From Mucilaginibacter pedocola (lineage in GTDB: Bacteria; Bacteroidota; Bacteroidia; Sphingobacteriales; Sphingobacteriaceae): a DNA stretch of 64,000 bases. A program made the position numbers and the translations under genes. Numbering within the stretch: position 1 is the stretch's first letter; each line of letters starts with the position of its first letter. The notes under the pieces are model-generated. The model had not been told where the DNA came from and did no database searches. It saw nothing but the letters and a program-made list of their open reading frames with translations. This document shows, in pieces, positions 44,592 to 52,926 of this stretch. The stretch spans positions 434,001 through 498,000 of the forward strand of contig NZ_MBTF01000001.1 of the NCBI RefSeq assembly GCF_002013915.1. Direction: 5' to 3'.

Positions 44592-45182
44592 TTAATCAAA
44601 CTGGTTTTGTAACCTCACCAACCTGTCTATCATCAGGCTCAGTTTCTCTTGCTCACTGGCAAATATGCGGTTCTTTAAATAAAAGGTACAGAACAATAGC
44701 CATGCAGCGGTAAGCCCATATGCCAGGCATTTAAATGTAGCCGATGCGCTCTGCAACACTTCATAAAAATATAAGGCCAAACCTGTGCTCAACAGCAATA
44801 CATACAGGTAGTACAACCAACCATAAATAGTAGCACGGCTGCGCTGGTATTCTTTAAGGCTTTCCAGATACAAGGTTGGGTTTATGGTAAGGTCCTGCTT
44901 ATTAATAAGGCGGTAATCACGCATCATCATCAGCACATAAATTATCATGGTTGATAGGATGATAATGATACCCGCATATGTCACCCACGATTGAAATACG
45001 AAGAACAGGGTTACCAGGCCTACGCCAATAAGCGCCACAAGCATACCCGTTATACTCCAAAACAGGTTAGTAGTGAGGCTTCGCATCCCTTTCTTTATCT
45101 GTTTCAGCACCTCGTCTACCGCAGCCGGTTCCAGTTTTGGCTGTTTTTGCCAAACCATCATTAAATGATCAAAGTCTTTCAT
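44592..45182 (-). CDS. Four-TM membrane protein encoded with an ECF sigma factor
   Basis: 196 residues of unrecognised family. A cytoplasmic N-terminus (MKDFDHLMMVWQKQP) and amphipathic helix precede two hydrophobic segments at ~38-62 and ~66-88, a polar loop containing DYRLINKQDLTINPTLYLES, and two more at ~120-140 and ~148-168, then a basic tail. It overlaps the 3' end of the sigma factor by 14 bases. Position suggests a membrane regulator of that sigma factor, but no zinc-binding anti-sigma motif is present, so this is only inference. Confidence 0.7.
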   Translation of the reverse strand: MKDFDHLMMVWQKQPKLEPAAVDEVLKQIKKGMRSLTTNLFWSITGMLVALIGVGLVTLFFVFQSWVTYAGIIIILSTMIIYVLMMMRDYRLINKQDLTINPTLYLESLKEYQRSRATIYGWLYYLYVLLLSTGLALYFYEVLQSASATFKCLAYGLTAAWLLFCTFYLKNRIFASEQEKLSLMIDRLVRLQNQFD

Positions 45183-45669
45183 AATGGTTATATAGTTCTG
45201 TTAGTTTTTGTTTAATACGGTGTATCTTCACTCTCAAATTTCCTTCCGATATACCCGAAACATCTGCAATTTCCGGGTAGGGTACTTCGTCGAGCACCAG
45301 GGTTATTATAATTCTTTCCGATTCTTCCAGCTTCGATATACATTTATAAAGCAAAGCCACCTGTTCGTTCTTTTCAGAGAACTCCTCGCGTTTGGTTTCG
45401 GCAATTGCCGGGGTCAACTCATCTTTCGCCTGCCTTTTTTCCGATCGCAGGTACGTTAAACACGTATTTACCGCTATACGGTATATCCAGGTAGATATCA
45501 GTGCCTGGTTGCGGAACTTGTGCAGGTTTTGCCAAACCTTTAAAAAGGTTTCCTGCAAAAGGTCGTTAGCGGCATCATCGTCGCCGGTGTAACCGTAGCA
45601 CAAATGGAAAATTTTCTTCGAATTGGCTTCGTATACCTTCCGGAAAGCTTCTTCTTTATTGTCGGCCAC
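45169..45669 (-). CDS. ECF-type RNA polymerase sigma factor
   Basis: 166 residues. Region 2 is FHLCYGYTGDDDAANDLLQE, then TFLKVWQNLHKFR and STWIYRIAVNTCLTYLR. Region 4 begins CISKLEESERIIITL and includes the helix-turn-helix PYPEIADVSGISEGNLRVKI. The product would redirect RNA polymerase to a small regulon, perhaps envelope-related given its membrane-protein partner. The gene starts 52 bases from the next minus-strand ORF and is translationally coupled to the downstream TM protein. Confidence 0.92.
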   Translation of the reverse strand: MADNKEEAFRKVYEANSKKIFHLCYGYTGDDDAANDLLQETFLKVWQNLHKFRNQALISTWIYRIAVNTCLTYLRSEKRQAKDELTPAIAETKREEFSEKNEQVALLYKCISKLEESERIIITLVLDEVPYPEIADVSGISEGNLRVKIHRIKQKLTELYNHYERL

Positions 45670-45721
45670 CTGTTAATAGTTTAGTAGATTTTACGTGTTT
45701 GACGAAAGTACACACTCATTG

Positions 45722-46249
45722 TTACAACATGTAACTTTTTTTATCGAACCATGGCAATTTACCCGCTGCTGTTTCTAAAACCGCCTCGTATTCCTGCCCG
45801 TAGTCGAACTGCAGGTCTTCGTGTAGTTTGACTATGGCCGTCTTAATTTTATCCAGCTGCCGTGTTAGTATCAGCCTGATGGGTTTATGCGATGCCTGGC
45901 GCACAACGTACTGTAAATAGTTTTGGCAAAAGCTGAGCAACAGTTCAATTTCGGCAGGTTTGCTGCCGATAAATTTGGTGTATTTACTAAGTAGTTTTAA
46001 AATTTTGCGTAATGCCTTTGCCGCAAAATAGGGCTGTACCGGCAACTGGCTAAACATAAAACCGGCTTCGGCTTTTATGCTTTCTATAAACTCCTGTTCG
46101 TTATTGGCATCAAAAAGCAGGTAGCCAAGCAAGTCCTTGTTTTCTTTTTTGTAGCGGATAAGGCGCAGGGTTAATTCGGCAAGCTGCTCGGCCGGCAGGT
46201 GCTGTAATTCTTTTTTTATTTGTTGTAAGCTGTAGGTAGCTATGCTCAT
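45722..46249 (-). CDS. Conserved hypothetical protein
   Basis: 175 residues, cytoplasmic, mostly helical and basic in the second half. Begins MSIATYSLQQIKKELQHLP. No recognised motif, signal peptide or membrane segment. It is divergent from the symporter gene, with a 60-base gap, and upstream of the sigma-factor gene in the same direction. Function not assigned. Confidence 0.65.
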   Translation of the reverse strand: MSIATYSLQQIKKELQHLPAEQLAELTLRLIRYKKENKDLLGYLLFDANNEQEFIESIKAEAGFMFSQLPVQPYFAAKALRKILKLLSKYTKFIGSKPAEIELLLSFCQNYLQYVVRQASHKPIRLILTRQLDKIKTAIVKLHEDLQFDYGQEYEAVLETAAGKLPWFDKKSYML

Positions 46250-46257
46250 ATTTAAAA

Positions 46258-46289
46258 TTGGGCAAACGGGGGTAAATTTCGTAGTTTAG
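46258..46289 (+). promoter_or_regulatory. Promoter candidate of the symporter gene
   Basis: TTG (46258-46260), 21 bases, then TAGTTTAG (46282-46289), one base from the TAnnTTTG consensus. It lies 20 bases before the ATG at 46310. Confidence 0.45.
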
Positions 46290-46309
46290 CGGCAACTGAT
46301 CTTACTCAA

Positions 46310-47710
46310 ATGCCAAAAAACAAACTTACGCTATATATTTTTTTAGCGCTTGTGCTGGGTGTAATTGCCGGCTATATTTATAATGCCACGGTTATTAACG
46401 CCATTAATACCAAAATGAGCGCAGCCGAAGCGCAAATAAAAACTATCGACCAGCAAATCCTCACTATAAAAGATACCACCACAGCTGATTATAAAGCGCT
46501 AAAAACACAACGCACAGAGCAGGTAAAAGTTCGCAAAGAGAGCGATTCGGCACGCGAAGATAAATTGGTTGGCTTTACTGTGCTGAGCGATATATTCCTG
46601 AGGCTTATCAAAATGATAGTAGCTCCGCTTGTATTCAGTACATTAGTGGTGGGTGTTGCCAAGGTGGGCGATATTAAATCTGTCGGCCGAATAGGAGGGA
46701 AGACCCTGCTTTGGTTCTTGAGTGCTACGCTTGTATCGCTATTGCTGGGTATGGTACTGGTAAACTTTTTCCGCCCCGGCGAAACTATGCATTTACCCTT
46801 GCCGGATAGCCATTTGAGTACAGGCATCCAAAAAACGGCCCTTTCCTTGCGCGATTTTATTGGCCACGTGTTCCCGAAGAGTTTTATAGAGGCTATGGCC
46901 AATAACGAGATATTGCAGATCGTGGTGTTCTCGTTGTTCTTCGGCGTGGCTACTGCTGCCATAGGCGAGCAAGGTTACATTGTGATAAAAGCCCTTGATG
47001 CGGTAGCGCATGTTATATTAAAGATAACCGGTTACGTAATGCAACTGGCGCCATTGGCAGTGTTTGGCGCTATTACGGCTATTATAGCTAAACAGGGCTT
47101 AGGCATACTTTCTACTTATGCCATATTTATAGGCGAGTTTTATTTTTCATTACTGATACTGTGGCTGGTAATTGTGCTGGCGGGTTTTGCCGTTTTGCAG
47201 AAGAAGGCCTTCAATTTGGTTAGCCGTATAAAAGATGCTATGCTGATTGCCTTCAGTACATCTACCAGCGAAGCGGCTTACCCTAAAGTACTGCTTGAAC
47301 TGGAGCGCTTTGGCTGTAACAACAAGATCGTAAGCTTTGTGCTTCCGCTGGGCTACTCTTTCAACCTCGATGGCTCGATGATGTACATGACCTTCGCTTC
47401 GCTTTTCCTGGCGCAGTCATACGGTATACACCTAAGCTTTAGCCAACAACTTTCTATGCTTTTGGTACTGATGCTTACCAGTAAAGGTATTGCCGGCGTG
47501 CCGCGTGCATCGTTGGTAGTTATTGCGGGCACCATATCGTTATTTAATATTCCCGAAGCCGGGCTGGCGCTATTGATAGGTATCGATCCATTATTGGATA
47601 TGGGCCGCTCGGCAACTAACGTATTAGGCAATGCTATGGCAACTGCGGTAGTAAGCAAATGGGAAAGTGAACTAAAGGGTGCGCCAATTGATGACGACCT
47701 AAAAGATTAA
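46310..47710 (+). CDS. Dicarboxylate/amino acid:cation symporter (DAACS family)
   Basis: 466 residues, inner membrane. Family hallmarks: MIVAPLVFSTLVVGVAKVGD (~103-122), a serine-rich STSTSEAAYPKV re-entrant loop (~323), SFNLDGSMMYMTFASLFLAQ (~347) and DPLLDMGRSATNVLGNAMAT (~424-443). Homologues such as GltP/DctA take up glutamate, aspartate or C4-dicarboxylates with H+ or Na+. Between TM1 and TM2 (residues ~32-82) is an unusually long polar, helical stretch (MSAAEAQIKTIDQQI, then KALKTQRTEQVKVRKESDSA), predicted coiled-coil-like. Substrate not determinable. Confidence 0.92.
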   Translation: MPKNKLTLYIFLALVLGVIAGYIYNATVINAINTKMSAAEAQIKTIDQQILTIKDTTTADYKALKTQRTEQVKVRKESDSAREDKLVGFTVLSDIFLRLIKMIVAPLVFSTLVVGVAKVGDIKSVGRIGGKTLLWFLSATLVSLLLGMVLVNFFRPGETMHLPLPDSHLSTGIQKTALSLRDFIGHVFPKSFIEAMANNEILQIVVFSLFFGVATAAIGEQGYIVIKALDAVAHVILKITGYVMQLAPLAVFGAITAIIAKQGLGILSTYAIFIGEFYFSLLILWLVIVLAGFAVLQKKAFNLVSRIKDAMLIAFSTSTSEAAYPKVLLELERFGCNNKIVSFVLPLGYSFNLDGSMMYMTFASLFLAQSYGIHLSFSQQLSMLLVLMLTSKGIAGVPRASLVVIAGTISLFNIPEAGLALLIGIDPLLDMGRSATNVLGNAMATAVVSKWESELKGAPIDDDLKD

Positions 47711-47775
47711 ACTTCTGTGTTAATCATTTAAAATTAAATATCCACTTTTGCGCCTTTAACAAATACTAAGTACTG

Positions 47776-48267
47776 ATGTCTTCTGTTCGTTCTAAAAAGC
47801 TTTTCTTTATCTTCAGCGTTGCTATTCCTTTTTTGCTTTACTGTTTTTACTATTATGGTATGATGGTGAAGAACGCTCCGTATAAGTTTTCTGAATTTAA
47901 TTACGTTTCTTTAGAGTTTGGCTACCGCGATAGCCTGTTGAATAAATATAACTCGCAAACCGGCGAATACCAATACGTTAACAAGAAAGACTCGGTAATA
48001 AAAATGCATATGCGTTTAAACGAAGCCGACTTGTTGTACCTGCACCGCAAAGCCGCCGACCTGGGTTTTTGGGATTTCCCCACTAACGAACTGGGCAGCG
48101 ACAGTGCCAAGCATGTTGCACGCTACATTATTACCTTTAGCTATAAACGCAAAACCAAGAAAGTAACTTTTGATGCTAATTACGATGGCCCCGAAAAATT
48201 GGTTGATGCCAACGAACGCCTGATAAAAGAAATTCAGAAGAAGCTGGACGAAGCGGAGAAGAGGTAA
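47776..48267 (+). CDS. Small membrane-anchored hypothetical protein
   Basis: 163 residues. A basic start (MSSVRSKKLF) and one hydrophobic segment at ~9-30 suggest an N-terminal anchor; the rest (YVSLEFGYRDSLLNKYNSQT onwards) would be periplasmic. The central MHMRLNEADLLYLHRKAADL, then GFWDFP, resembles the DUF6438-like fold of small Bacteroidota proteins; this is a tentative comparison. No catalytic motif. It follows the symporter by 65 bases. Confidence 0.6.
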   Translation: MSSVRSKKLFFIFSVAIPFLLYCFYYYGMMVKNAPYKFSEFNYVSLEFGYRDSLLNKYNSQTGEYQYVNKKDSVIKMHMRLNEADLLYLHRKAADLGFWDFPTNELGSDSAKHVARYIITFSYKRKTKKVTFDANYDGPEKLVDANERLIKEIQKKLDEAEKR

Positions 48268-48277
48268 TAAATACGAA

Positions 48278-48413
48278 TTGAGTGAACACTAATTTCACCG
48301 AATTAAGCTAATTTCACGAATCTTAGCTTCTGCTTTGCTTGCTAATACTTGCTATAAATTAGCCAAAATGATTTGTGAAATTCGCCTCTTTCGTATAATT
48401 CGCGTTCACTCAA
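48278..48413. repeat. TTGAGTGAAC / GTTCACTCAA long inverted repeat
   Basis: TTGAGTGAAC (48278-48287) pairs with GTTCACTCAA (48404-48413). Inside, TAATTTCACCGAATT and TAATTTCACGAATC words face TTGTGAAATTCGCC and CGTATAATTCGCG. It fills the space between the small hypothetical gene and the rplU promoter. Confidence 0.6.
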
Positions 48414-48457
48414 CAAAAGTATAGGCTTGGTATTCAAATAATATTCCTTCGCATTAA

Positions 48458-48488
48458 TTGCTTTTGAAAAATATTAACTCTATATTTG
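48458..48488 (+). promoter_or_regulatory. Promoter of rplU-rpmA
   Basis: TTG (48458-48460), 20 bases, then TATATTTG (48481-48488), a full match to the Bacteroidota TTG/TAnnTTTG promoter. A leader of about 28 bases without Shine-Dalgarno sequence leads to the rplU ATG at 48522. Confidence 0.75.
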
Positions 48489-48521
48489 CACCTCAAAATT
48501 TAAAACAATAATTAATCAACA

Positions 48522-48830
48522 ATGTACGCAATAGTAAGTATAGCCGGGCAACAGTTTAAAGTTGCGAAAGACCAGCAGCTCTTTGTACACCGCTTACAGG
48601 GAGATGAAGGCGCTAATATTGAATTTGACAATGTGTTGTTAGCAGAGAACGAAGGTAGCTTTAAACTGGGTGCAGACCTGGCTGGCGCTAAAGTATCGGC
48701 TAAGATCGTGTCTCATTTAAAAGGTGATAAAGTAATCGTTTTCAAAAAGAAAAGAAGAAAAGGTTACAAAAAGAAAAATGGCCACCGCCAGCAATTTACC
48801 AAGATAGAGATCACCGGTATCACATTATAA
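48522..48830 (+). CDS. rplU: 50S ribosomal protein L21
   Basis: 102 residues. [20 protein letters not shown] at the N-terminus, then the [16 protein letters not shown] strand and the basic [20 protein letters not shown] signature of L21, ending [11 protein letters not shown]. It binds 23S rRNA domain. First gene of a two-gene ribosomal operon, 45 bases upstream of rpmA; this pairing is near-universal in bacteria. Confidence 0.98.
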   Translation: MYAIVSIAGQQFKVAKDQQLFVHRLQGDEGANIEFDNVLLAENEGSFKLGADLAGAKVSAKIVSHLKGDKVIVFKKKRRKGYKKKNGHRQQFTKIEITGITL

Positions 48831-48875
48831 TTAAATTTTAACCGGGGTTTTATATCCCATAAAAAGAATTAAGAA

Positions 48876-49271
48876 ATGGCACATAAAAAAGGGGCCGGTA
48901 GTTCAAGAAACGGCCGCGAATCACATAGCAAACGTTTAGGTATCAAAATTTTCGGTGGCCAGCCTGCAATTGCCGGTAACATCATCGTTCGTCAGCGTGG
49001 TACTCAACACAACCCTGGTTTAAACGTAGGTATTGGTAAAGACCATACTTTGTTTGCTTTGGTTGCCGGTAACGTAGTATTCAAAAAGAAAGCTGATAAC
49101 CGCTCATACGTTTCGGTTATTCCTTTCGAAGCTGCACCTGTAGCTGAAGACTTAGCGCCTAAAGCAGCTGTTGCTGTTGAAGCTAAAGCCGAAGAAGCAC
49201 CTAAAGCTGCAAAAGCACCAAAAGCTAAAAAAGAAGCTGCTGCTGATGCTGAAGAAGTAGCTGCTGAGTAA
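48876..49271 (+). CDS. rpmA: 50S ribosomal protein L27 with Ala/Lys/Glu-rich extension
   Basis: 131 residues. The conserved part ([20 protein letters not shown], then [35 protein letters not shown]) ends near residue 93; classical L27 is about 85-90 residues. The remaining ~38 residues are a low-complexity tail ([20 protein letters not shown]). There is no Firmicutes-type N-terminal cleavage extension. L27 reaches the peptidyl-transferase centre with its N-terminus. Confidence 0.97.
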   Translation: MAHKKGAGSSRNGRESHSKRLGIKIFGGQPAIAGNIIVRQRGTQHNPGLNVGIGKDHTLFALVAGNVVFKKKADNRSYVSVIPFEAAPVAEDLAPKAAVAVEAKAEEAPKAAKAPKAKKEAAADAEEVAAE

Positions 49272-49296
49272 TTCTCAATAGAGCTTTACAATATAG

Positions 49297-49334
49297 AAAG
49301 CCCTGTATCGAAATGATACGGGGCTTTTTTGTTT
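49297..49334 (+). terminator. Terminator of rplU-rpmA
   Basis: AAAGCCCTGTATC-gaaat-GATACGGGGCTTTTTTG: a stem of about 11 bp with one G-T type mismatch and a six-T tract. Confidence 0.85.
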
Positions 49335-49405
49335 TGGATAACGTCGCGATTATTGATAAAGCTTGCCTGCCCGGCGCTGTATGGCCGGGACAGGGCGGCA
49401 TATCC

Positions 49406-52264
49406 TTAATGATAAAGCCTTACCGGCCCCAATAACCCCGAGGGCAATATGGGGGTTTCAACATTGAGCATATCAAACCGGAAACTCTCATGGGTTTTAG
49501 TAAGGCGTTGCGAAACAGGCAGGCTAAGATCGTGTACCACACGGTTTGCCCACAGGTTAGTAACGGCTATTTCCAGCTTATTATCGCCAATCTTTAGCGC
49601 ATCGCTTATTTCTATGCGCCATGGAGCGCACCATAGCACACCTAATTTTTTACCGTTCAGCTTAATCTCGGCTACGTTTTTGACATCGCCAAGGTCGAGG
49701 TAGAGGCGTTCTTTTTTTGCCACGCGGAAGGTTTTGTGATAGACCGCTGTACCCGAGTAATATTTTATACCTTCTTCTTTGTGTTCGGTCCAGCTATTCA
49801 GCGCTTTGAAGCTGGTACTTGCGGGGCCACCCCACTCAGGATCAAATGATATGAGCCATGGGCCGGCCAGTTCTGCTGTTTGGGTTAATTGCGGGAAATT
49901 GGTTGTTGCGCGGGATTTTCCTTCGGGAGCAGGTTTTCTGAAGATGATGAAGTACGAGCCGAACGGCGAAAACTCCAGCGGTACTTTTACCGAACCTTTG
50001 CTTACCTCATAAGCCTTGGCATCGACGATCTTACCGGTGTTTGCATCCCATATCTCTGGTTGTTTGCCCGCTACGCGGAATGTAAATTCGCTTGCCTGCT
50101 CCTTTTCTGTACGGTTTATCACAAAATAAATATCAGTGTCGGCAGTGCGGCGATGGATGTAGTCGAATCTCTCCGGGTCTTCATTTTGAGCCGCGAAAGT
50201 AAAGCCAGGGATGGTGCCGATTTGGGCCAATACCTTTCTGGCTGTTTTTCCCCAAATAAGCTTGCCTTTACCCAATTTACGTTCGGTACGGTTCGTGCCG
50301 TCTAAATCGCCCCATAACTCTGCGGCTATCTTTCTCACTTCAGCATCCTGTGCAGGGTAATTATCCAATAGGCCTGCATTCTCGGGGGGCGCACCTATCA
50401 CGGTAGCACCCGCATAGATCATCTCTTTTAATTTTTTGATAACCGGTAGCGACATGGATTTTGAAGCCTCAGTCGGCACCGTTAATTGCTGGTAAGATCC
50501 TAGTGCCTTTGCTATATCCGGCACAGGCGATACACAGTTTTGTAATACCAATAAGCGGTAGCTCATGCCATCAGGCAACATAATGCGCCCGTTTTTAACG
50601 CTCATGCGGTTGAGTAAAACATCGGGGTTGGCGTAATCGCAATCGTAACCAGGGCCAAGGGTGGGGATGTTATATTTGGGCGGAGCCAGTAGCGGCGGCC
50701 TTTCGCCAAGGTAAAAACAAACATCGGCAACAAATTTGCCCTGCTGCAGCATATACTGGCAACGGTTGAGGTAATTAAAAAATGCGGGGGATTGTTCCCA
50801 CCAGGTAATGTTTGGCGTAAAATGCGTACCCGCGCAATATTCATAGCCCGGCTTGCCATCTGATGGGGGCTGGCTGGTAGCCGAGTGCAGCATTAAGCGG
50901 TTTATACCCTCGCAGAAAGCATCGTTCGCGTAAGGTTTCAGGTCAGATGGCCCCAGCGTCCAGTGTGTAGCATCATGTTCCTGTTCGGTAAAGGCCTCGG
51001 CTTCTGCTTCAACTTTACCGTAAACATGCGCAGCGGTGGCAGTTTGTTTGAGGTTAAGGCGCGACATGCGGTTTTTATTATACCCGCCCGGCGCGTTACG
51101 GTGCCCGTTAACCCAAAACTCGCCGGCAATAATATCGGCTGTGCTGAAGTTTTTTAATACGTCCATGGGCGGGATGTCATTAGGGCCACCGGCTTCGGTA
51201 CCCACGCGCATGCCATTTTTGTGGCAAAGTTCTGCAAAATGTCCGTAGCAGTTTTCGGCAATGAGGTCTTGAATGGTGCGGTCGAAATCCTCTTTAAATC
51301 TTTGAGAAACGTCTTTAGTTTGTACAGTGTAACCCGCCAATGCCGGGAAAAAGGGGAGGACATCATACCCGCGCAGTTTGCGGAACTGCTGGGCCATATC
51401 CTGAGTCCAGGTTAGTTTGCCGCATTCCCAGCTATCGCACCATAAGTAATCTATATGCGCCCCGGCCTTTTTAGCTTCGGCGATTACCGTTTTGCCCAGG
51501 TGATCAAAGTAATTATCCAGCGCACGCTTGCTTAGATAGTCTATTTCATAACCTTCGCCGCCTTTAAAAGTATCGCCTTCCGGGTATGCTTTCCACTTAC
51601 TCCAGGGATGGCCCGTTAGCGTATAACCACTACGCATGATCACCCATTTACCTGCGGGCACATCCCAGTTAAGGGTGCCATCGTGGCTAAGCTTACTGCT
51701 AATATCGGTTAATGTGCCCGGTATAACTGTGCTATCTGCCGATAACTGAAAGGCCTGCACAATAATATCGTGGTAATAGCCTTCCACTGTTTCTGGGACA
51801 GGAAGTTTCGAGGAGGATTTTTTACCTCCATCGACGGTTAATTTCGACCATACAACCTTTTTCATGGCATCATCTTGTGTTACCGATGGGCCCATCAGCG
51901 TCCAGCCGCCTGCGAGATTAAAGCCAAATTCGATGTGCAAGCGGTTGGCTTCCTTCACGGCAAAACGGAACAGTTCGCGCCATTCTTTGCTTAAGAAATC
52001 CACTCCGGGAAGCGGCTCTTTCCCGGCATAGCCACCGTTGCAGATCATGTTTACGCCGCTGATACCCTTGGCTTTAAATTCGCGCAAATCGCGGGCGATG
52101 CTCTCTTTTGTAACGCGGTTGTATATCCAAAACCAATAAACCCTTGATTGGGTCTGTGGAGGCGGGGCATTAAAAAGCGCTCTTGATTGGGCTGATGCCG
52201 CAATGGGATTTAACAGAAAGGGTAATAAGATGCAAAGGAGGGCGAGAAGTTTACGTAAGCTCAT
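49406..52264 (-). CDS. GH106-type glycoside hydrolase (alpha-L-rhamnosidase-like), secreted
   Basis: 952 residues with a signal peptide (MSLRKLLALLCILLPFLLNP, cleavage near ASAQ-S). The N-terminal region VYWFWIYNRVTKESIARDLR, then FKAKGISGVNM, and the HIDYLWCDSWECGKLTWTQD block with FRKLRGYD are typical of the large GH106/rhamnosidase-like family of Bacteroidota. Near the C-terminus a jelly-roll module (YLDLGDVKNVAEIKLNGKKL, then GVLWCAPWRIEI and NKLEIAVTNLWANR) resembles a galactose-binding domain. It would release L-rhamnose from pectic or other glycans outside the cytoplasm. No SusC/SusD pair lies alongside, so it is not in an obvious polysaccharide utilisation locus within the window. Confidence 0.85.
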   Translation of the reverse strand: MSLRKLLALLCILLPFLLNPIAASAQSRALFNAPPPQTQSRVYWFWIYNRVTKESIARDLREFKAKGISGVNMICNGGYAGKEPLPGVDFLSKEWRELFRFAVKEANRLHIEFGFNLAGGWTLMGPSVTQDDAMKKVVWSKLTVDGGKKSSSKLPVPETVEGYYHDIIVQAFQLSADSTVIPGTLTDISSKLSHDGTLNWDVPAGKWVIMRSGYTLTGHPWSKWKAYPEGDTFKGGEGYEIDYLSKRALDNYFDHLGKTVIAEAKKAGAHIDYLWCDSWECGKLTWTQDMAQQFRKLRGYDVLPFFPALAGYTVQTKDVSQRFKEDFDRTIQDLIAENCYGHFAELCHKNGMRVGTEAGGPNDIPPMDVLKNFSTADIIAGEFWVNGHRNAPGGYNKNRMSRLNLKQTATAAHVYGKVEAEAEAFTEQEHDATHWTLGPSDLKPYANDAFCEGINRLMLHSATSQPPSDGKPGYEYCAGTHFTPNITWWEQSPAFFNYLNRCQYMLQQGKFVADVCFYLGERPPLLAPPKYNIPTLGPGYDCDYANPDVLLNRMSVKNGRIMLPDGMSYRLLVLQNCVSPVPDIAKALGSYQQLTVPTEASKSMSLPVIKKLKEMIYAGATVIGAPPENAGLLDNYPAQDAEVRKIAAELWGDLDGTNRTERKLGKGKLIWGKTARKVLAQIGTIPGFTFAAQNEDPERFDYIHRRTADTDIYFVINRTEKEQASEFTFRVAGKQPEIWDANTGKIVDAKAYEVSKGSVKVPLEFSPFGSYFIIFRKPAPEGKSRATTNFPQLTQTAELAGPWLISFDPEWGGPASTSFKALNSWTEHKEEGIKYYSGTAVYHKTFRVAKKERLYLDLGDVKNVAEIKLNGKKLGVLWCAPWRIEISDALKIGDNKLEIAVTNLWANRVVHDLSLPVSQRLTKTHESFRFDMLNVETPILPSGLLGPVRLYH

Positions 52265-52471
52265 GCGGGCGGTGTGATAGAACGCCCTAATATCGAAAGC
52301 ATGCGGACAGGAACCATCCTGTACTGTCGGGGGTACGGAGAACTGTTTGCCTCGCTGAACTTAGTAATAGTACAAGAGGGGCTTTTGCCTATCTTGTGCT
52401 ATACTTATGACGATAATATTTAGTAAATAGCGCTATGCTATAATATGGTGCTGTTTAAAACGAGCGGCCGA
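52265..52471. other. Intergenic region upstream of the GH106-type gene
   Basis: 207 bases between two minus-strand genes. No TAnnTTTG element is seen on the minus strand before the GH106-type start. Short inverted words (AGGAACCATCCTGTAC; AGTACAAGAGGGGCTTTTGC) are present but do not form a convincing terminator. Confidence 0.4.
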
Positions 52472-52909
52472 TTATTTTGCACTGAAATTTATAGGCACGT
52501 TATACATTACCCTAACAGGTTTGTCGTTTTGAATAGCTGGCAACCATTTCGGAGAGGCTTTCACCACTCTCATGGCTTCTTCATCCAATTCTTTATCAAC
52601 GCTTCTCAAAACCTTTACTTCAGCAACGCTTCCATCGGTCTCTACAATCATGGTTAATATTACGGTACCGCCTATTTTATTTTTGGCGGCATTTTTAGGA
52701 TATTTAATGTTTGCTGCCAGGTATTGGCCAAACGCAGCATTGCCTCCGGGAAACTGCGGGTTGCGCTGCACAGCGGTAAAAACTTCGCCGCGTTGTGCTG
52801 CTTTTAACAAAGAATCGGGATGTAATTCTCTACCTGCGGGTGCCGGGCTTGTTTGGGCAAAACCTGTATAATTCATCAAAATAAAAGCAATAGATACTAT
52901 AAGTTTCAT
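52472..52909 (-). CDS. Exported TonB C-terminal-domain protein A
   Basis: 145 residues from the ATG at 52909 (MKLIVSIAFILMNYTGFAQT, a signal peptide); the frame extends 16 codons further but that would bury the signal. The mature part has the TonB_C fold: PQFPGGNAAFGQYLAANIKY, then GGTVILTMIVETDGSVAEVK, DEEAMRVVKASPKW and PVRVMYNVPINF. It lacks the proline-rich spacer and the uncleaved membrane anchor of classical TonB, so it may not energise transport by itself. It begins 17 bases after the M1 peptidase stop. Confidence 0.82.
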   Translation of the reverse strand: MKLIVSIAFILMNYTGFAQTSPAPAGRELHPDSLLKAAQRGEVFTAVQRNPQFPGGNAAFGQYLAANIKYPKNAAKNKIGGTVILTMIVETDGSVAEVKVLRSVDKELDEEAMRVVKASPKWLPAIQNDKPVRVMYNVPINFSAK

Positions 52910-52926
52910 AACGCGAATATGTGGTT

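Noticed and set aside
49360..49402. GCCCGGC / GCCGGG inverted words downstream of the rpmA terminator as a terminator of the GH106-type gene
   Set aside because: Pairing is imperfect and no T-tract follows on the minus strand, so it was not listed as a feature.
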